The notes under the pieces: model-generated | Told to the model about the DNA's origin: nothing | The model's input: the letters and a program-made list of their open reading frames with translations, nothing else | Databases searched by the model: none | Translations under genes and position numbers: made by a program | NCBI RefSeq assembly: GCF_026012015.1 | Contig: NZ_BRXR01000001.1 | Span: 3,446,728 to 3,510,727 of the forward strand | Origin: Clostridium omnivorum | GTDB taxonomy: Bacteria; Bacillota; Clostridia; Clostridiales; Clostridiaceae | Direction of reading: 5' to 3' | DNA length: 64,000 bases | Part shown: positions 25,227 through 33,059 of the stretch, piece after piece | Numbering within the stretch: the stretch's first letter is position 1 | How the letters are laid out: each line of letters begins with the position of its first letter

Positions 25227-25745
25227 ATGAATGCATTTTTGACAGTAATACCACTAATACTTATTAGGTATGGGGTTTTAAGTATAATAGACAAAGAATC
25301 ACTTAAACGTGCGGGTTTCTTTGCTCCATTAATCGGAAGAGAAAAAGTAGCATTCTGTGTTTATCAAATTACAACCGTCCTTATTTTACTATACCTATTA
25401 TTACTCAAAATCAAAACTGACTCTGATTGGTTTTACATAGGTTTAGTAATATATAGTTTAGGAATTATTTTATATGCTGTATCTGTAGTAAATTATGCTA
25501 AGCCTAAAATGAATGGAATAAATTTAAACGGATTATACCGAGTATCCCGCAATCCTATGTACATTGCATATTTTATTTATTTTTTAGGGTGTGTATTGCT
25601 AACACATTCGTTGATATTACTTGCGTTATTAATCGGCTTTCAAGTATCCGCACACTGGATTATTCTTTCAGAAGAAAGATGGTGTATTAAGAAATTCGGA
25701 GAAGAATATATAAAATATATGAATAAAGTGAGACGTTATATTTAG
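25227..25745 (+). CDS. Isoprenylcysteine methyltransferase-family membrane protein
   Basis: 172 residues with about four or five transmembrane helices and the ICMT/PEMT signature LYRVSRNPMYIAYF, followed by SEERWCIKKFGEEYIKYMNK. This family methylates lipids, isoprenyl-cysteine or other small substrates using SAM at the membrane. The bacterial substrate is usually unknown. AAAGGTGGGGTAAA precedes the ATG. Confidence 0.82.
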   Translation: MNAFLTVIPLILIRYGVLSIIDKESLKRAGFFAPLIGREKVAFCVYQITTVLILLYLLLLKIKTDSDWFYIGLVIYSLGIILYAVSVVNYAKPKMNGINLNGLYRVSRNPMYIAYFIYFLGCVLLTHSLILLALLIGFQVSAHWIILSEERWCIKKFGEEYIKYMNKVRRYI

Positions 25746-25825
25746 ACAGGTATGCTATAACTCTATTATTAAAGTTATGGTTTGTGTTCTTCTTATATTA
25801 TTCACCAAGGAGAAGACTTGCAATG

Positions 25826-26030
25826 TCATAAATTTCTTATATTGTAACGTAACAACAATTATAACTTAAAAATATATGAACTATTTGTCAACTTCTCATT
25901 ATTCATATAATTAAATGTTAAGTAGTCTGTATTCATAATGAGTACAGGCTTTTTTATTGATAATTAATTACCATAAGTTATATAATTAATTATTGAAGTA
26001 ATACGAACTTGTGAGATGTTGTGAATCAAA
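25826..26030 (+). repeat. Terminator-promoter module, copy F (full length)
   Basis: Hairpin AGTCTGTA...TACAGGCT with T6 (25924-25955), -35 TTGATA at 25957-25962, 18 bp, -10 TATAAT at 25981-25986. About 100 bp upstream of the hairpin match copy D. It is separated from copy D by 12 kb, yet the two are the most alike. Confidence 0.85.
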
Positions 26031-26043
26031 TGGAGGTTAAACA

Positions 26044-26301
26044 ATGAATAATAATGAAGTGTATTATATAATACTGGAAGATTGTGTTCTATTAAGTAAG
26101 AAGAAATACAATGATTGGCATGAAATTCAAGATGAGTATTATGACAAATTCAAGACAAGTATAGGTCCTATGACATATGAAGATTTGATAACGTATTTTG
26201 AGGATGATTTTGGAGATGAAAACAAATGGCCATTAAGAAAAGAAAACATAATTGACTTTTTTGAAAGTACTGAAGAAATACTTTATTCGGATAGATTCTA
26301 A
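26044..26301 (+). CDS. Small acidic protein, unrecognised
   Basis: 85 residues, strongly acidic (NEVYYIILEDCVLL; YEDLITYFEDDFGDENKWPL). No motif recognised. It is directly preceded by GGAGGTTAAACA and promoter copy F, so it is likely expressed. Small acidic proteins in such arrays are sometimes immunity proteins, but nothing here proves it. Confidence 0.6.
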   Translation: MNNNEVYYIILEDCVLLSKKKYNDWHEIQDEYYDKFKTSIGPMTYEDLITYFEDDFGDENKWPLRKENIIDFFESTEEILYSDRF

Positions 26302-26306
26302 TATTA

Positions 26307-26330
26307 GTTCGCATTTTTCTTAAAATGCGA
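26307..26330. repeat. Dyad TTCGCATTTT/AAAATGCGA
   Basis: TCGCATTTT, loop TCTT, AAAATGCGA directly after the small acidic gene. Arms match those at 11465-11506 and the single arms elsewhere in the array. Confidence 0.7.
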
Positions 26331-26336
26331 CGTAAA

Positions 26337-26372
26337 AACACCGCAAAATTCACATTTGAATAATGCGGTGTT
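26337..26372 (-). terminator. Terminator for the minus-strand GNAT gene
   Basis: AACACCGCA/TGCGGTGTT with an 18-base loop. Read on the minus strand it is followed by TTTTTACG. It lies 75 bp after the GNAT stop at 26448. Confidence 0.7.
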
Positions 26373-26447
26373 CTAAATAATTATTAGTTTTTTATTGTTG
26401 TGACGCCAAATAAGAAATATGGGACTAAATAGAGCTACATATGATGA

Positions 26448-26900
26448 TTACTTTTTAAATATATTTATACCCTCATATTTCATTAAATAATAAGGTTCAT
26501 TTTCTGCAACTTCTTCCTCGATTGTCCACCCTTGAGATAAATAAAAATGCAAAGCATTTACATTTGCCTTTACACACTTCAATGTTAACGGTAATCCAAC
26601 TGCTTTTGCAGACTGATTTATCAATGCTTTTCCTACTCCACACTTTTTAAAATTTGAGGAAACAAATAAATTGTGAATAAATTTATCTTCTTCCCAAATT
26701 GAAACAAACCCAACAATTTCATTGTCTATTTTTGCTGTTAATATTAATTCGCCTTCCGTGCTACTATCAAAATCTTCTAATTTTATACTATCATGTTTCT
26801 CCCAAGTAAAACTTTCCTGTCTTGTGTTAAAATAAATCTTGCGTAGTTCATCATAGTCTTTTTTTTGAGCTTTTTGTATAGAAATATTATTTTTATTCAT
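26448..26900 (-). CDS. GNAT family N-acetyltransferase
   Basis: 150 residues. LFVSSNFKKCGVGKALINQS is the acetyl-CoA loop, KCVKANVNALHFYLSQGWTI the C-terminal helix. Start 26900 is chosen because AGAGGAGAAG precedes it; the frame extends to 26930. It is one of few minus-strand genes in the array and shares its upstream promoter repeat with the NUDIX gene at 28413. Confidence 0.84.
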   Translation of the reverse strand: MNKNNISIQKAQKKDYDELRKIYFNTRQESFTWEKHDSIKLEDFDSSTEGELILTAKIDNEIVGFVSIWEEDKFIHNLFVSSNFKKCGVGKALINQSAKAVGLPLTLKCVKANVNALHFYLSQGWTIEEEVAENEPYYLMKYEGINIFKK

Positions 26901-26944
26901 TATATCTTCTCCTCTCATGCTGTAAGACAAGTCACTCTATTTTA

Positions 26945-27045
26945 CTATTCTGTCTTAATTATTTCCAATTATATCATTTAGAGGTAGCTAACTCCATGAA
27001 ATTTATAAATTACAGAGGATTATTATACTATTTTTCCACTGCATT
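26945..27045 (-). repeat. Minus-strand promoter repeat, copy 1
   Basis: On the minus strand ATGGAG (complement of 26992-26997), 18 bp, TATAAT (complement of 26968-26973). About 100 bp are shared with 28445-28550. It drives the GNAT gene at 26900. Confidence 0.65.
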
Positions 27046-27180
27046 ATTTAATTTTCAAGGAGCATTATTCCTATTTGAAGAGATGAAATAACATTATTTT
27101 AACCTAAGTTATCCCATACTTTTTATTGCAATGTCACATTAGTAAGTTATTATGAATTGTATATAAGAGGAAATAAAAAA

Positions 27181-27258
27181 GTGTACACTCATGCACCAAA
27201 AGATTATAGCTGTCCATTTTGTTTAGTTGTTAATGGTGTTGAAAGCGAACATGTGTAA
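27181..27258 (+). pseudogene. N-terminal remnant of a HIT family protein
   Basis: GTG start with AAGAGGAAAT before it, 25 codons: VYTHAPKDYSCPFCLVVNGV then ESEHV and a stop. The CPFC segment and spacing match the N-terminus of histidine-triad hydrolases. The catalytic HxHxH half is missing. Confidence 0.6.
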
Positions 27259-27339
27259 ATTTTATTGTAATTAATAAGTCAAAGTGGTATCATTAGTCTC
27301 TATGATTCTATAAGCTCACTACTTAGGAGGACAAATAGC

Positions 27340-27879
27340 ATGATTATTAGACAAATGAGAATTGAAGAGTTACCTATTATTGCAGAAATCTATAGAGACA
27401 CTTTCAAAGCGACTCACCAAGGAATTGTAACAGATAGTTTTATCCAATCACTTACATATAAAAATGCCTTAGCAAGATTAGAAAGGATTTTTAATAATGC
27501 TGAAAATCAGCCATTTTGTTTTCTAGTTGAAATAGAAGATAAAATTATAGGATTTGCAGTAGGTTCATTTACAGTAAATTCAATTTATGGATATGAAGGT
27601 GAGCTAATAATGCTATATGTTTTGCCTTCTTTTCAGCGAATGAGCATTGGTAAATTATTAGTTCATGAGGTGGCTAAATATTTTGAAGCCAATGATGTCC
27701 AATCAATAGTTATAGGATCGTTTAAAAATAACACACTTGCCAGAAAGTTTTATGAATCTCTCGGGGCTGTGAAAATTGATGAATATATTGATGAAATCAA
27801 CGGAGAGAACTTTCCTATAATAATTTATGGGGTGGCATCAGTTCACGAACTGATAAAAGTACTGAAACGCAATACTTAG
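27340..27879 (+). CDS. GNAT family N-acetyltransferase
   Basis: 179 residues. MIIRQMRIEELPIIAEIYRD at the start, then MLYVLPSFQRMSIGKLLVHE (acetyl-CoA loop) and NNTLARKFYESLGA. The loop has QRMSIG instead of the usual Q/RxxGxG/A, so the first glycine is missing; activity is still likely. ACTTAGGAGGACAAATAGC precedes the ATG. It stands alone. Confidence 0.84.
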   Translation: MIIRQMRIEELPIIAEIYRDTFKATHQGIVTDSFIQSLTYKNALARLERIFNNAENQPFCFLVEIEDKIIGFAVGSFTVNSIYGYEGELIMLYVLPSFQRMSIGKLLVHEVAKYFEANDVQSIVIGSFKNNTLARKFYESLGAVKIDEYIDEINGENFPIIIYGVASVHELIKVLKRNT

Positions 27880-27948
27880 TTAAGAAGTTATATAGTATTG
27901 TGTTTCAGTCACTTAAAAAGAAAAATCCTACATAAATTGTTTCTTAGA

Positions 27949-28413
27949 TTACTTGAATACCCCAATTTTGTTTTCGAAAAAATCATTCAACATATCCGTA
28001 TGCTGCTGGATAAATAATTTAGGAATATTATTTTTATCAAAAAACTTCAAATCAAAAGTTTCTTTGTTATCAACCAGTAACTCTCCATTGAGTATACTAC
28101 ACTTAAATAAATGACATATGGATTGTGACTGATCTCCATTTGAATAGGTATGAAAATATTTAGAATAGACTCCAATAAAATGATCCACTTCAACATTTAA
28201 TCCAGTTTCTTCCTTTACCTCTCTGATCACAGCTTCCTCAATGGATTCGCCAATTTCAACTGCTCCTCCTGGAAGTCCCCAAATATCACCTTTATCACTT
28301 CTCTTTTGTAGTAATATTTCTCCATTTTCATTTATAATACATGCAACAGAGAAATTTAAAATTATAGGATCATGACCTACCCTGGCTCTTATCCACTTTA
28401 TATAGTCTCTCAA
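27949..28413 (-). CDS. NUDIX hydrolase
   Basis: 154 residues. The complete Nudix box is GGAVEIGESIEEAVIREVKE then ETGL. The N-terminus (YIKWIRARVGHDPIILNFSV) is typical of a clostridial group of NUDIX proteins, possibly ADP-ribose or mutT-like. AAAGGGGGGC gives the ribosome binding site. It is convergent with the GNAT gene at 27340. Confidence 0.85.
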   Translation of the reverse strand: MRDYIKWIRARVGHDPIILNFSVACIINENGEILLQKRSDKGDIWGLPGGAVEIGESIEEAVIREVKEETGLNVEVDHFIGVYSKYFHTYSNGDQSQSICHLFKCSILNGELLVDNKETFDLKFFDKNNIPKLFIQQHTDMLNDFFENKIGVFK

Positions 28414-28769
28414 TTTTAGCCCCCCTTTTAATTCATCATATTTTAATATTCTGTGTTGAATATTTCTAATTATATCATTTAATGGTAGCCAACTCCAAAT
28501 AGCTTATAAATTATAGAGGTTTTTCATACTATTTTTTCACCGTGTAACTTTTATTCAATAAAGAATTGTCCGATGCTTTGATCAAAAAAATAAGGAGTCT
28601 GGTACTTGTTATATTGAGGAAAATGAAAATAGGCTTGCTCAATGTGAGAAGTGTGATTATAATGCTAGTATATAATTCAATGTATATATAGATTAAGGGG
28701 TATTATTTATAAGATTTACTTAAAAGTATGAACTTTTTAATATTAATTTTATGGGTGAGGATGAGGTTT
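28414..28769. other. Intergenic region with promoter repeat and possible debris
   Basis: 356 bp. It holds the second minus-strand promoter repeat. A short open stretch at about 28598-28674 reads ESGTCYIEENENRLAQCEKC then DYNASI and a stop. It has a CxxC pair but no start, so it may be a gene remnant. Confidence 0.5.
28445..28550 (-). repeat. Minus-strand promoter repeat, copy 2
   Basis: On the minus strand TTGGAG (complement of 28493-28498), 18 bp, TATAAT (complement of 28469-28474). It matches 26945-27045 and drives the NUDIX gene at 28413. Confidence 0.65.
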
Positions 28770-29261
28770 ATGGAGAAAAGAATATATTTGGAGAAATTTA
28801 CATCTATGGATTTTGATAATTATTATAAATTGGTTGGTAATGAAAAAGTAATGGCCATGATTACTGAAAGGGCCATTCCATTAGATGAAGCATTAGAAAA
28901 CTATAATTTAATTTTGAATAACAGCAAATTACATAATTCCTTTGGCAATTTTAAAGTAATGGATATTTCAACTAACAAATTTATTGGCTCTGCTTTACTT
29001 AAAGTAAAAGAACCGAGTTCTACAGAAGCAGAACTTGGTTATATGTTATTGCCTGATTACTGGGGTAAGGGGATTGGTAATGAAGTTGCTAAATTGTTAA
29101 TTGAGAAGGCAAGGGCAGAAAAGCAAATTAATAAAATTACTGCAATTATAGACCCTAATAATATTGCCTCAAGGAAAATATTAATTAATAGTGGATTTAT
29201 TTCTGATATGGTATGTGAAATAGATGGATTGCCTGGAGAAATACTAAGTATGAAAATATAG
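28770..29261 (+). CDS. GNAT acetyltransferase, RimJ/RimL-like
   Basis: 163 residues. EAELGYMLLPDYWGKGIGNE holds the acetyl-CoA loop, then NNIASRKILINSGF. ATG 28770 is chosen since GATGAGG lies just upstream; the frame extends to 28728 through a hydrophobic, unlikely N-terminus. Substrate unknown. Confidence 0.82.
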   Translation: MEKRIYLEKFTSMDFDNYYKLVGNEKVMAMITERAIPLDEALENYNLILNNSKLHNSFGNFKVMDISTNKFIGSALLKVKEPSSTEAELGYMLLPDYWGKGIGNEVAKLLIEKARAEKQINKITAIIDPNNIASRKILINSGFISDMVCEIDGLPGEILSMKI

Positions 29262-29417
29262 ATATTAATGTTTACGGCTAAGGAAATTGATGATATAAGC
29301 AAAAATATACTTTGATTTTATGATATCTTGAACAATATGCTTATAAAATGTCTCAGTTGTAACGTATTACATAAAAAAAAAATTATTTTGGATTTATGAA
29401 TAGGAGGTAGAATTAAT

Positions 29418-29960
29418 ATGGGCCTTTCTGGTGATGAAATTTTTATTCGCTTTTTTGAAGATACAGATGCAGAAGCTTTACTCGATTTGCATTTAAGAAA
29501 TGGTGAGTTTTTTCAGAAGTATTCGCCAACTTTTAGTGATGACTTTTATACACTTGATTCAAAATATAAGTATATTAGTAATTCTATAAAACAAAGAGAA
29601 GAAGATAAAGCCTATTCTTTTGGGATATATTTAAAAGATAACGGGAAATTGATTGGTGATATATCACTTTATCATATATCTCGAGGTTCACTTCAAAGAT
29701 GTCTAATTGGTTATTCATTAGATAAACAATATAATGGTAGGGGATATACAACTGAAGCAGTCTATTTAGCAGTAGAATTTGCGTTTAATGAATTAAAACT
29801 ACATCGTGTTGATGCAGGTGTAATGTTAAGCAATATAGGTTCAATGAAAGTGTTAGAAAAGGCAGGTTTTCACAAAGAAGGTATAGAACAAAAGGGTGTT
29901 AAGATTAATGGGAAGTGGGAAGATCATCAGATATTTGCTATAATATCAGATAATAACTAA
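29418..29960 (+). CDS. GNAT acetyltransferase, RimJ/RimL-like
   Basis: 180 residues. IGYSLDKQYNGRGYTTEAVY is the acetyl-CoA loop, LHRVDAGVMLSNIGSMKVLE the following strand-helix, and KINGKWEDHQIFAI the tail. It is close to the paralogue at 5116 in its last 60 residues. ATAGGAGGTAGAATTAAT precedes the ATG. Confidence 0.85.
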   Translation: MGLSGDEIFIRFFEDTDAEALLDLHLRNGEFFQKYSPTFSDDFYTLDSKYKYISNSIKQREEDKAYSFGIYLKDNGKLIGDISLYHISRGSLQRCLIGYSLDKQYNGRGYTTEAVYLAVEFAFNELKLHRVDAGVMLSNIGSMKVLEKAGFHKEGIEQKGVKINGKWEDHQIFAIISDNN

Positions 29961-30115
29961 ACTTATTTAGTGAAATATGTTAAGATAAATGTCGTATTGG
30001 CAAACTATTATCTAGTAGTATTTCTTATATAAATAGAAATTTATTGAGTTAACCAACATAATTTGGATTAAGTTATATAGCAATTATCTTATAAGATTTT
30101 TAATGGGGTGATCAA

Positions 30116-30586
30116 ATGCTTGAAACGGATAGATGTTTATTAAGATGTTTTGAAGAAAAAGATTTAGACTCATTTACGACTTATAGAAATAATAAAGAAT
30201 GGATGAAGTATCAAAGCTTTAAGAATTTAACAAAAGATGAATATAGAAGAGCATTATTAGTTCCTTTAAATTTGGAAAAGGGTAATCAGCTTGCTATTGC
30301 TGATAAAATCACAGATGAGCTTTTAGGGGATATTTACATTGTTAAAAAAGATAAAACTATTACAATAGGATATACTATAAATCCACTTTATTCTCGTAAG
30401 GGATACATAAGTGAAGTTTTGAAAGCATTATTACAAAAGCTTAAAGCAGATTTTTCTGATTGTGAAATAGTAGCTATGACTGAAAAAGAAAACCTTCCTT
30501 CGAAAAATTTGCTGCTTAAACTTGGTTTTGTATATGATGAATGGATAGAAAAGTGGCAGTCAGAAGTTTATGTTTATTCAAAATAA
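30116..30586 (+). CDS. GNAT acetyltransferase, RimJ/RimL-like
   Basis: 156 residues. LETDRCLLRCFEEKDLDSFT at the N-terminus, TIGYTINPLYSRKGYISEVL for the acetyl-CoA loop and ENLPSKNLLLKLGFVYDEWI at the end. ATGGGGTGATCAA precedes the ATG. It is the last member of the first GNAT-rich stretch. Confidence 0.83.
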   Translation: MLETDRCLLRCFEEKDLDSFTTYRNNKEWMKYQSFKNLTKDEYRRALLVPLNLEKGNQLAIADKITDELLGDIYIVKKDKTITIGYTINPLYSRKGYISEVLKALLQKLKADFSDCEIVAMTEKENLPSKNLLLKLGFVYDEWIEKWQSEVYVYSK

Positions 30587-30721
30587 GTTAATTATTAGGA
30601 TTAAGGGGTTTCAAAAATCATTGATAAACTGCAAAAAGATTATTGATTTGAAGCTGTTCTTATGTTAAACTACATCTATAAGTTGCAACTTATAATTATA
30701 AAAAATTTATATAGTTTAGTT

Positions 30722-30845
30722 TTCTAGGGTTCCGCAGTTTATAACTTATAACTGGCTGGTCCGAGAGAAGACGCACAGGTGACTGTGTACACGGAAGGAT
30801 AAAAGCCTGGGAGATATTTTTAAATATTTCCTTAGGCTTTTTTTA
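30722..30845 (+). promoter_or_regulatory. Guanidine-I riboswitch (ykkC leader) with terminator
   Basis: The aptamer is recognisable from its conserved elements in order: CTAGGGTTCCG, ACTGGCTGGTCCGAGAG, ACACGGA, GGATAAAAGCCTGGGAGA. The final part forms the terminator GCCTGGGAGATATTT/AAATATTTCCTTAGGC followed by T7. Ligand binding should prevent the terminator and turn on the exporter gene at 30901. Confidence 0.93.
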
Positions 30846-30900
30846 TTTTCTTTTAATAGGCTAAGGAATATTACTAAACTATTTTAGGGAGGTAAAGTCT

Positions 30901-31221
30901 ATGCAGTGGATTTATTTAATTATAGCTGGTTTATTTGAAGTAACCTGGGCAATAGGGCTGAAGTATTCAGAAGGATTTACAAAAATAGTACCTAGCATAT
31001 TAACTGTTATAGGGATGATTGCAAGCTTTTATTTTCTATCCTTGTCTTTAAAAAGCTTGCCACTAGGTAATGCATATGCAATTTGGACAGGTATAGGGAC
31101 TGTTGGTACTGTAGTCTTAGGTATTATTTTATTTAAGGAGCCAATTAATGTAATGCGCATGATTTGTATTGCATTTATAGTTATTGGAATCGTAGGCCTA
31201 AAAATAATACCAATAGACTAA
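30901..31221 (+). CDS. gdx: SMR-type guanidinium exporter
   Basis: 106 residues with four transmembrane helices. The essential glutamate is E13 (IIAGLFEVTWAIGLKYSEGF), the Gdx/SugE signature. PLGNAYAIWTGIGTVGTVVL is the third-helix motif. Such dimers exchange guanidinium for protons. The guanidine-I riboswitch directly upstream agrees with this function. TAGGGAGGTAAAGTCT precedes the ATG. Confidence 0.92.
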   Translation: MQWIYLIIAGLFEVTWAIGLKYSEGFTKIVPSILTVIGMIASFYFLSLSLKSLPLGNAYAIWTGIGTVGTVVLGIILFKEPINVMRMICIAFIVIGIVGLKIIPID

Positions 31222-31281
31222 TAATCCTATATAGTTAAGAAATAATAAAAAACATATAATGTTGTCTAAGGAGGAATTTTA

Positions 31282-31989
31282 GTGAAAAAGTTTGTTATTG
31301 AAGATGATTTTTGGAGCCTATTTCCTAGTGCTAGGATAGGGGTTATTATTTGTAATGGTATAGATAATTCTATAAAGGATGAAGAAAAATATAAAGAAAC
31401 TCTTTTAGAGGCAGAAAAGGAAGCCCTAAAGCATTTGCAGAATGAAGAATTCAGCAGCAACGGAGTAATAAAAGTATGGCGAGAGGCCTTTCAAAAGTTT
31501 AAAACAAAGAAAGGTGCAAGGGCATCTATTGAGGCATTATTAAAGAGAGTTAATAATGGAAATCATTTAGGGACTATTAATCCACTAGTTGATATTTACA
31601 ATTCTATTTCATTAAGATATGCATTACCCTGTGGTGGTGAGGATATTGATAGATTTGCTGGTGATATAAGACTAACTAAGGCAGTTGGAAGTGAAAATTT
31701 TGTTACCTTAGGAACGGACAAAAGTGAACCACCCTATGAAGGTGAGATTATATATAAAGATGATGAGGGAGCTATTTGCAGGTGCTGGAATTGGCGTGAA
31801 TCAGTAAGAACCATGCTCACTGAAAATACAAAAAATGCTTTTTTGTGCATTGAATTAGTTGATGAAAAAAGAGCAGATGAGTTTGAGAAGGCCTTAAAAG
31901 ATTTAGCAAAACAAGTACAGGATGATTTAGGTGGAACATGTAAAATGTCAATCCTTGATATTAATAATAAGGAAGTATCAATAGGGTAA
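31282..31989 (+). CDS. B3/B4 domain protein
   Basis: 235 residues. The last 130 (LRYALPCGGEDIDRFAGDIR; GEIIYKDDEGAICRCWNWRE) match the free-standing B3/B4 domain, otherwise found in the beta subunit of phenylalanyl-tRNA synthetase, where it edits misacylated tRNA. Stand-alone proteins may hydrolyse mischarged tRNA or bind nucleic acid. TAAGGAGGAATTTTA is a strong ribosome binding site. It lies 60 bp after gdx and may be cotranscribed with it and the radical SAM gene. Confidence 0.82.
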   Translation: MKKFVIEDDFWSLFPSARIGVIICNGIDNSIKDEEKYKETLLEAEKEALKHLQNEEFSSNGVIKVWREAFQKFKTKKGARASIEALLKRVNNGNHLGTINPLVDIYNSISLRYALPCGGEDIDRFAGDIRLTKAVGSENFVTLGTDKSEPPYEGEIIYKDDEGAICRCWNWRESVRTMLTENTKNAFLCIELVDEKRADEFEKALKDLAKQVQDDLGGTCKMSILDINNKEVSIG

Positions 31990-32049
31990 CTTGCGGTGGG
32001 AACCGGTACGAATAAGATACCCAGTGTTTTGATTGAAAGGAGAAAGGTG

Positions 32050-32739
32050 ATGAGTGGTTTTAGTTATAAAGATATTTATATTGAAGATGGAAAAAAGGTA
32101 CTTGAAGTGAACATACTTCCTGAAAAGTATTGTAACTTTGACTGTATATTTTGCCCTATCGGAAGATCACAAAATAAGGTAGATACGCAAAAGTCATTTG
32201 ATGAAATGGATAATCCATTAGAAGAATTAGAGGGCATGATTAAAAATACTAAAGCAGAAATAATCTTTATAAATTCAAAAGGAGAAGCCTTTGTAAATGA
32301 TAAAATTGGCGATATTATTGATTTTATCAAAGCCAAAGGTTTACCTGTAAGACTGCTTTCTAATGGGTATTTACTAGGTAGAGATGAGAATATAAAGATT
32401 GCTAATAAATGTGACGAGGTAGTTGGAGAGATAAAAGCAATAACAGAAGAAGATTTTCAAAAAATCCAAAGGCCTATTGAAGGGTATACCTTAGCAGAAT
32501 ATATTTCAAACATGGTTTCTTTTAATAAACAATACAAAGGAAAGTTTATATTTGAAATCACTATAATTAAGGGCTATAACGATGATGAAGAATCGATTCA
32601 GAAGATAAAAAATTTTATTAAGGAAATATCTCCTGACAAGATAATTATTGAAAGAATGGAAGATGAAAGATTTATCAAAAAACTTGGTATAACTGATGAA
32701 AGATTTGAGGAAATTTCAAAGAAATTACTAAATATTTAA
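32050..32739 (+). CDS. Radical SAM protein
   Basis: 229 residues. The 4Fe-4S cluster motif is EKYCNFDCIFCPIGRS (C-x3-C-x2-C). EIIFINSKGEAF and LLSNGYLL follow the radical SAM TIM-barrel order. The product lacks an SPASM tail and is short. It resembles small anaerobic radical SAM proteins with wyosine-like motifs; the substrate is unknown. AAAGGAGAAAGG precedes GTG 32047/ATG 32050, so the longer frame from 31996 is unlikely. Confidence 0.82.
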   Translation: MSGFSYKDIYIEDGKKVLEVNILPEKYCNFDCIFCPIGRSQNKVDTQKSFDEMDNPLEELEGMIKNTKAEIIFINSKGEAFVNDKIGDIIDFIKAKGLPVRLLSNGYLLGRDENIKIANKCDEVVGEIKAITEEDFQKIQRPIEGYTLAEYISNMVSFNKQYKGKFIFEITIIKGYNDDEESIQKIKNFIKEISPDKIIIERMEDERFIKKLGITDERFEEISKKLLNI

Positions 32740-33059
32740 GATATACTAATAGCTAATTTTAAATAAGAAAGCATATGTAGAAAGTGGTAATCTGCATATG
32801 CTTTCTTTTCGATTTTTGAAAGCAGCAGTAACATGAGTATGTTAGATAAAGTGTATAAGTAAATCGTTGTAGAAAATTCACCTGATGAAGAGCTAAAAGA
32901 AAAGATCAAAAAAATTATATCAAGAAATAGGATTTAAGATTTACTAATGAAACATCTACTTAGCTTCTCAAGCAGTGGACGATATGTTACAATATTCATA
33001 CAATGTTATGTCAAAACTACAAGCTTTGATAGATAAATAGTAAGTACTTGGAGGTAGCA
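32740..33059. other. Intergenic region with terminator and possible gene debris
   Basis: 320 bp. After the terminator (32765) come short open stretches in different frames, IVVENSPDEELKEKIKKIIS near 32870 and SQAVDDMLQYSYNVMSKLQA near 32970, the latter ending at 33040. They have no starts and could be remnants of one decayed gene. Not certain. Confidence 0.4.
32765..32811 (+). terminator. Rho-independent terminator
   Basis: 13-bp perfect arms AAGAAAGCATATG/CATATGCTTTCTT, followed by TTCG and TTTTT. It ends the radical SAM transcript. Confidence 0.75.

Larger units (their letters stand above)
26931..27339. other. Intergenic region with minus-strand promoter repeat and HIT remnant
   Basis: 409 bp. 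Holds the minus-strand promoter repeat (26945-27045), a TGTCACATTAGTA segment (about 27132) related to other gaps, and the start of a HIT-family gene (27181-27258). Confidence 0.6.

Noticed and set aside
6296-26030. Classical integron attC sites or an integron integrase
   Set aside because: No integrase gene and no RYYYAAC...GTTRRRY pair in the gaps. The repeats carry promoters and terminators, which attC sites do not. Only an analogy is justified.
6296-26030. CRISPR array
   Set aside because: Repeats are dispersed over 20 kb with genes between them, not regularly spaced, and no cas gene is present.
28598-28674. Small zinc-binding protein gene
   Set aside because: It has a CxxC pair but no start codon or ribosome binding site; listed only as possible debris.
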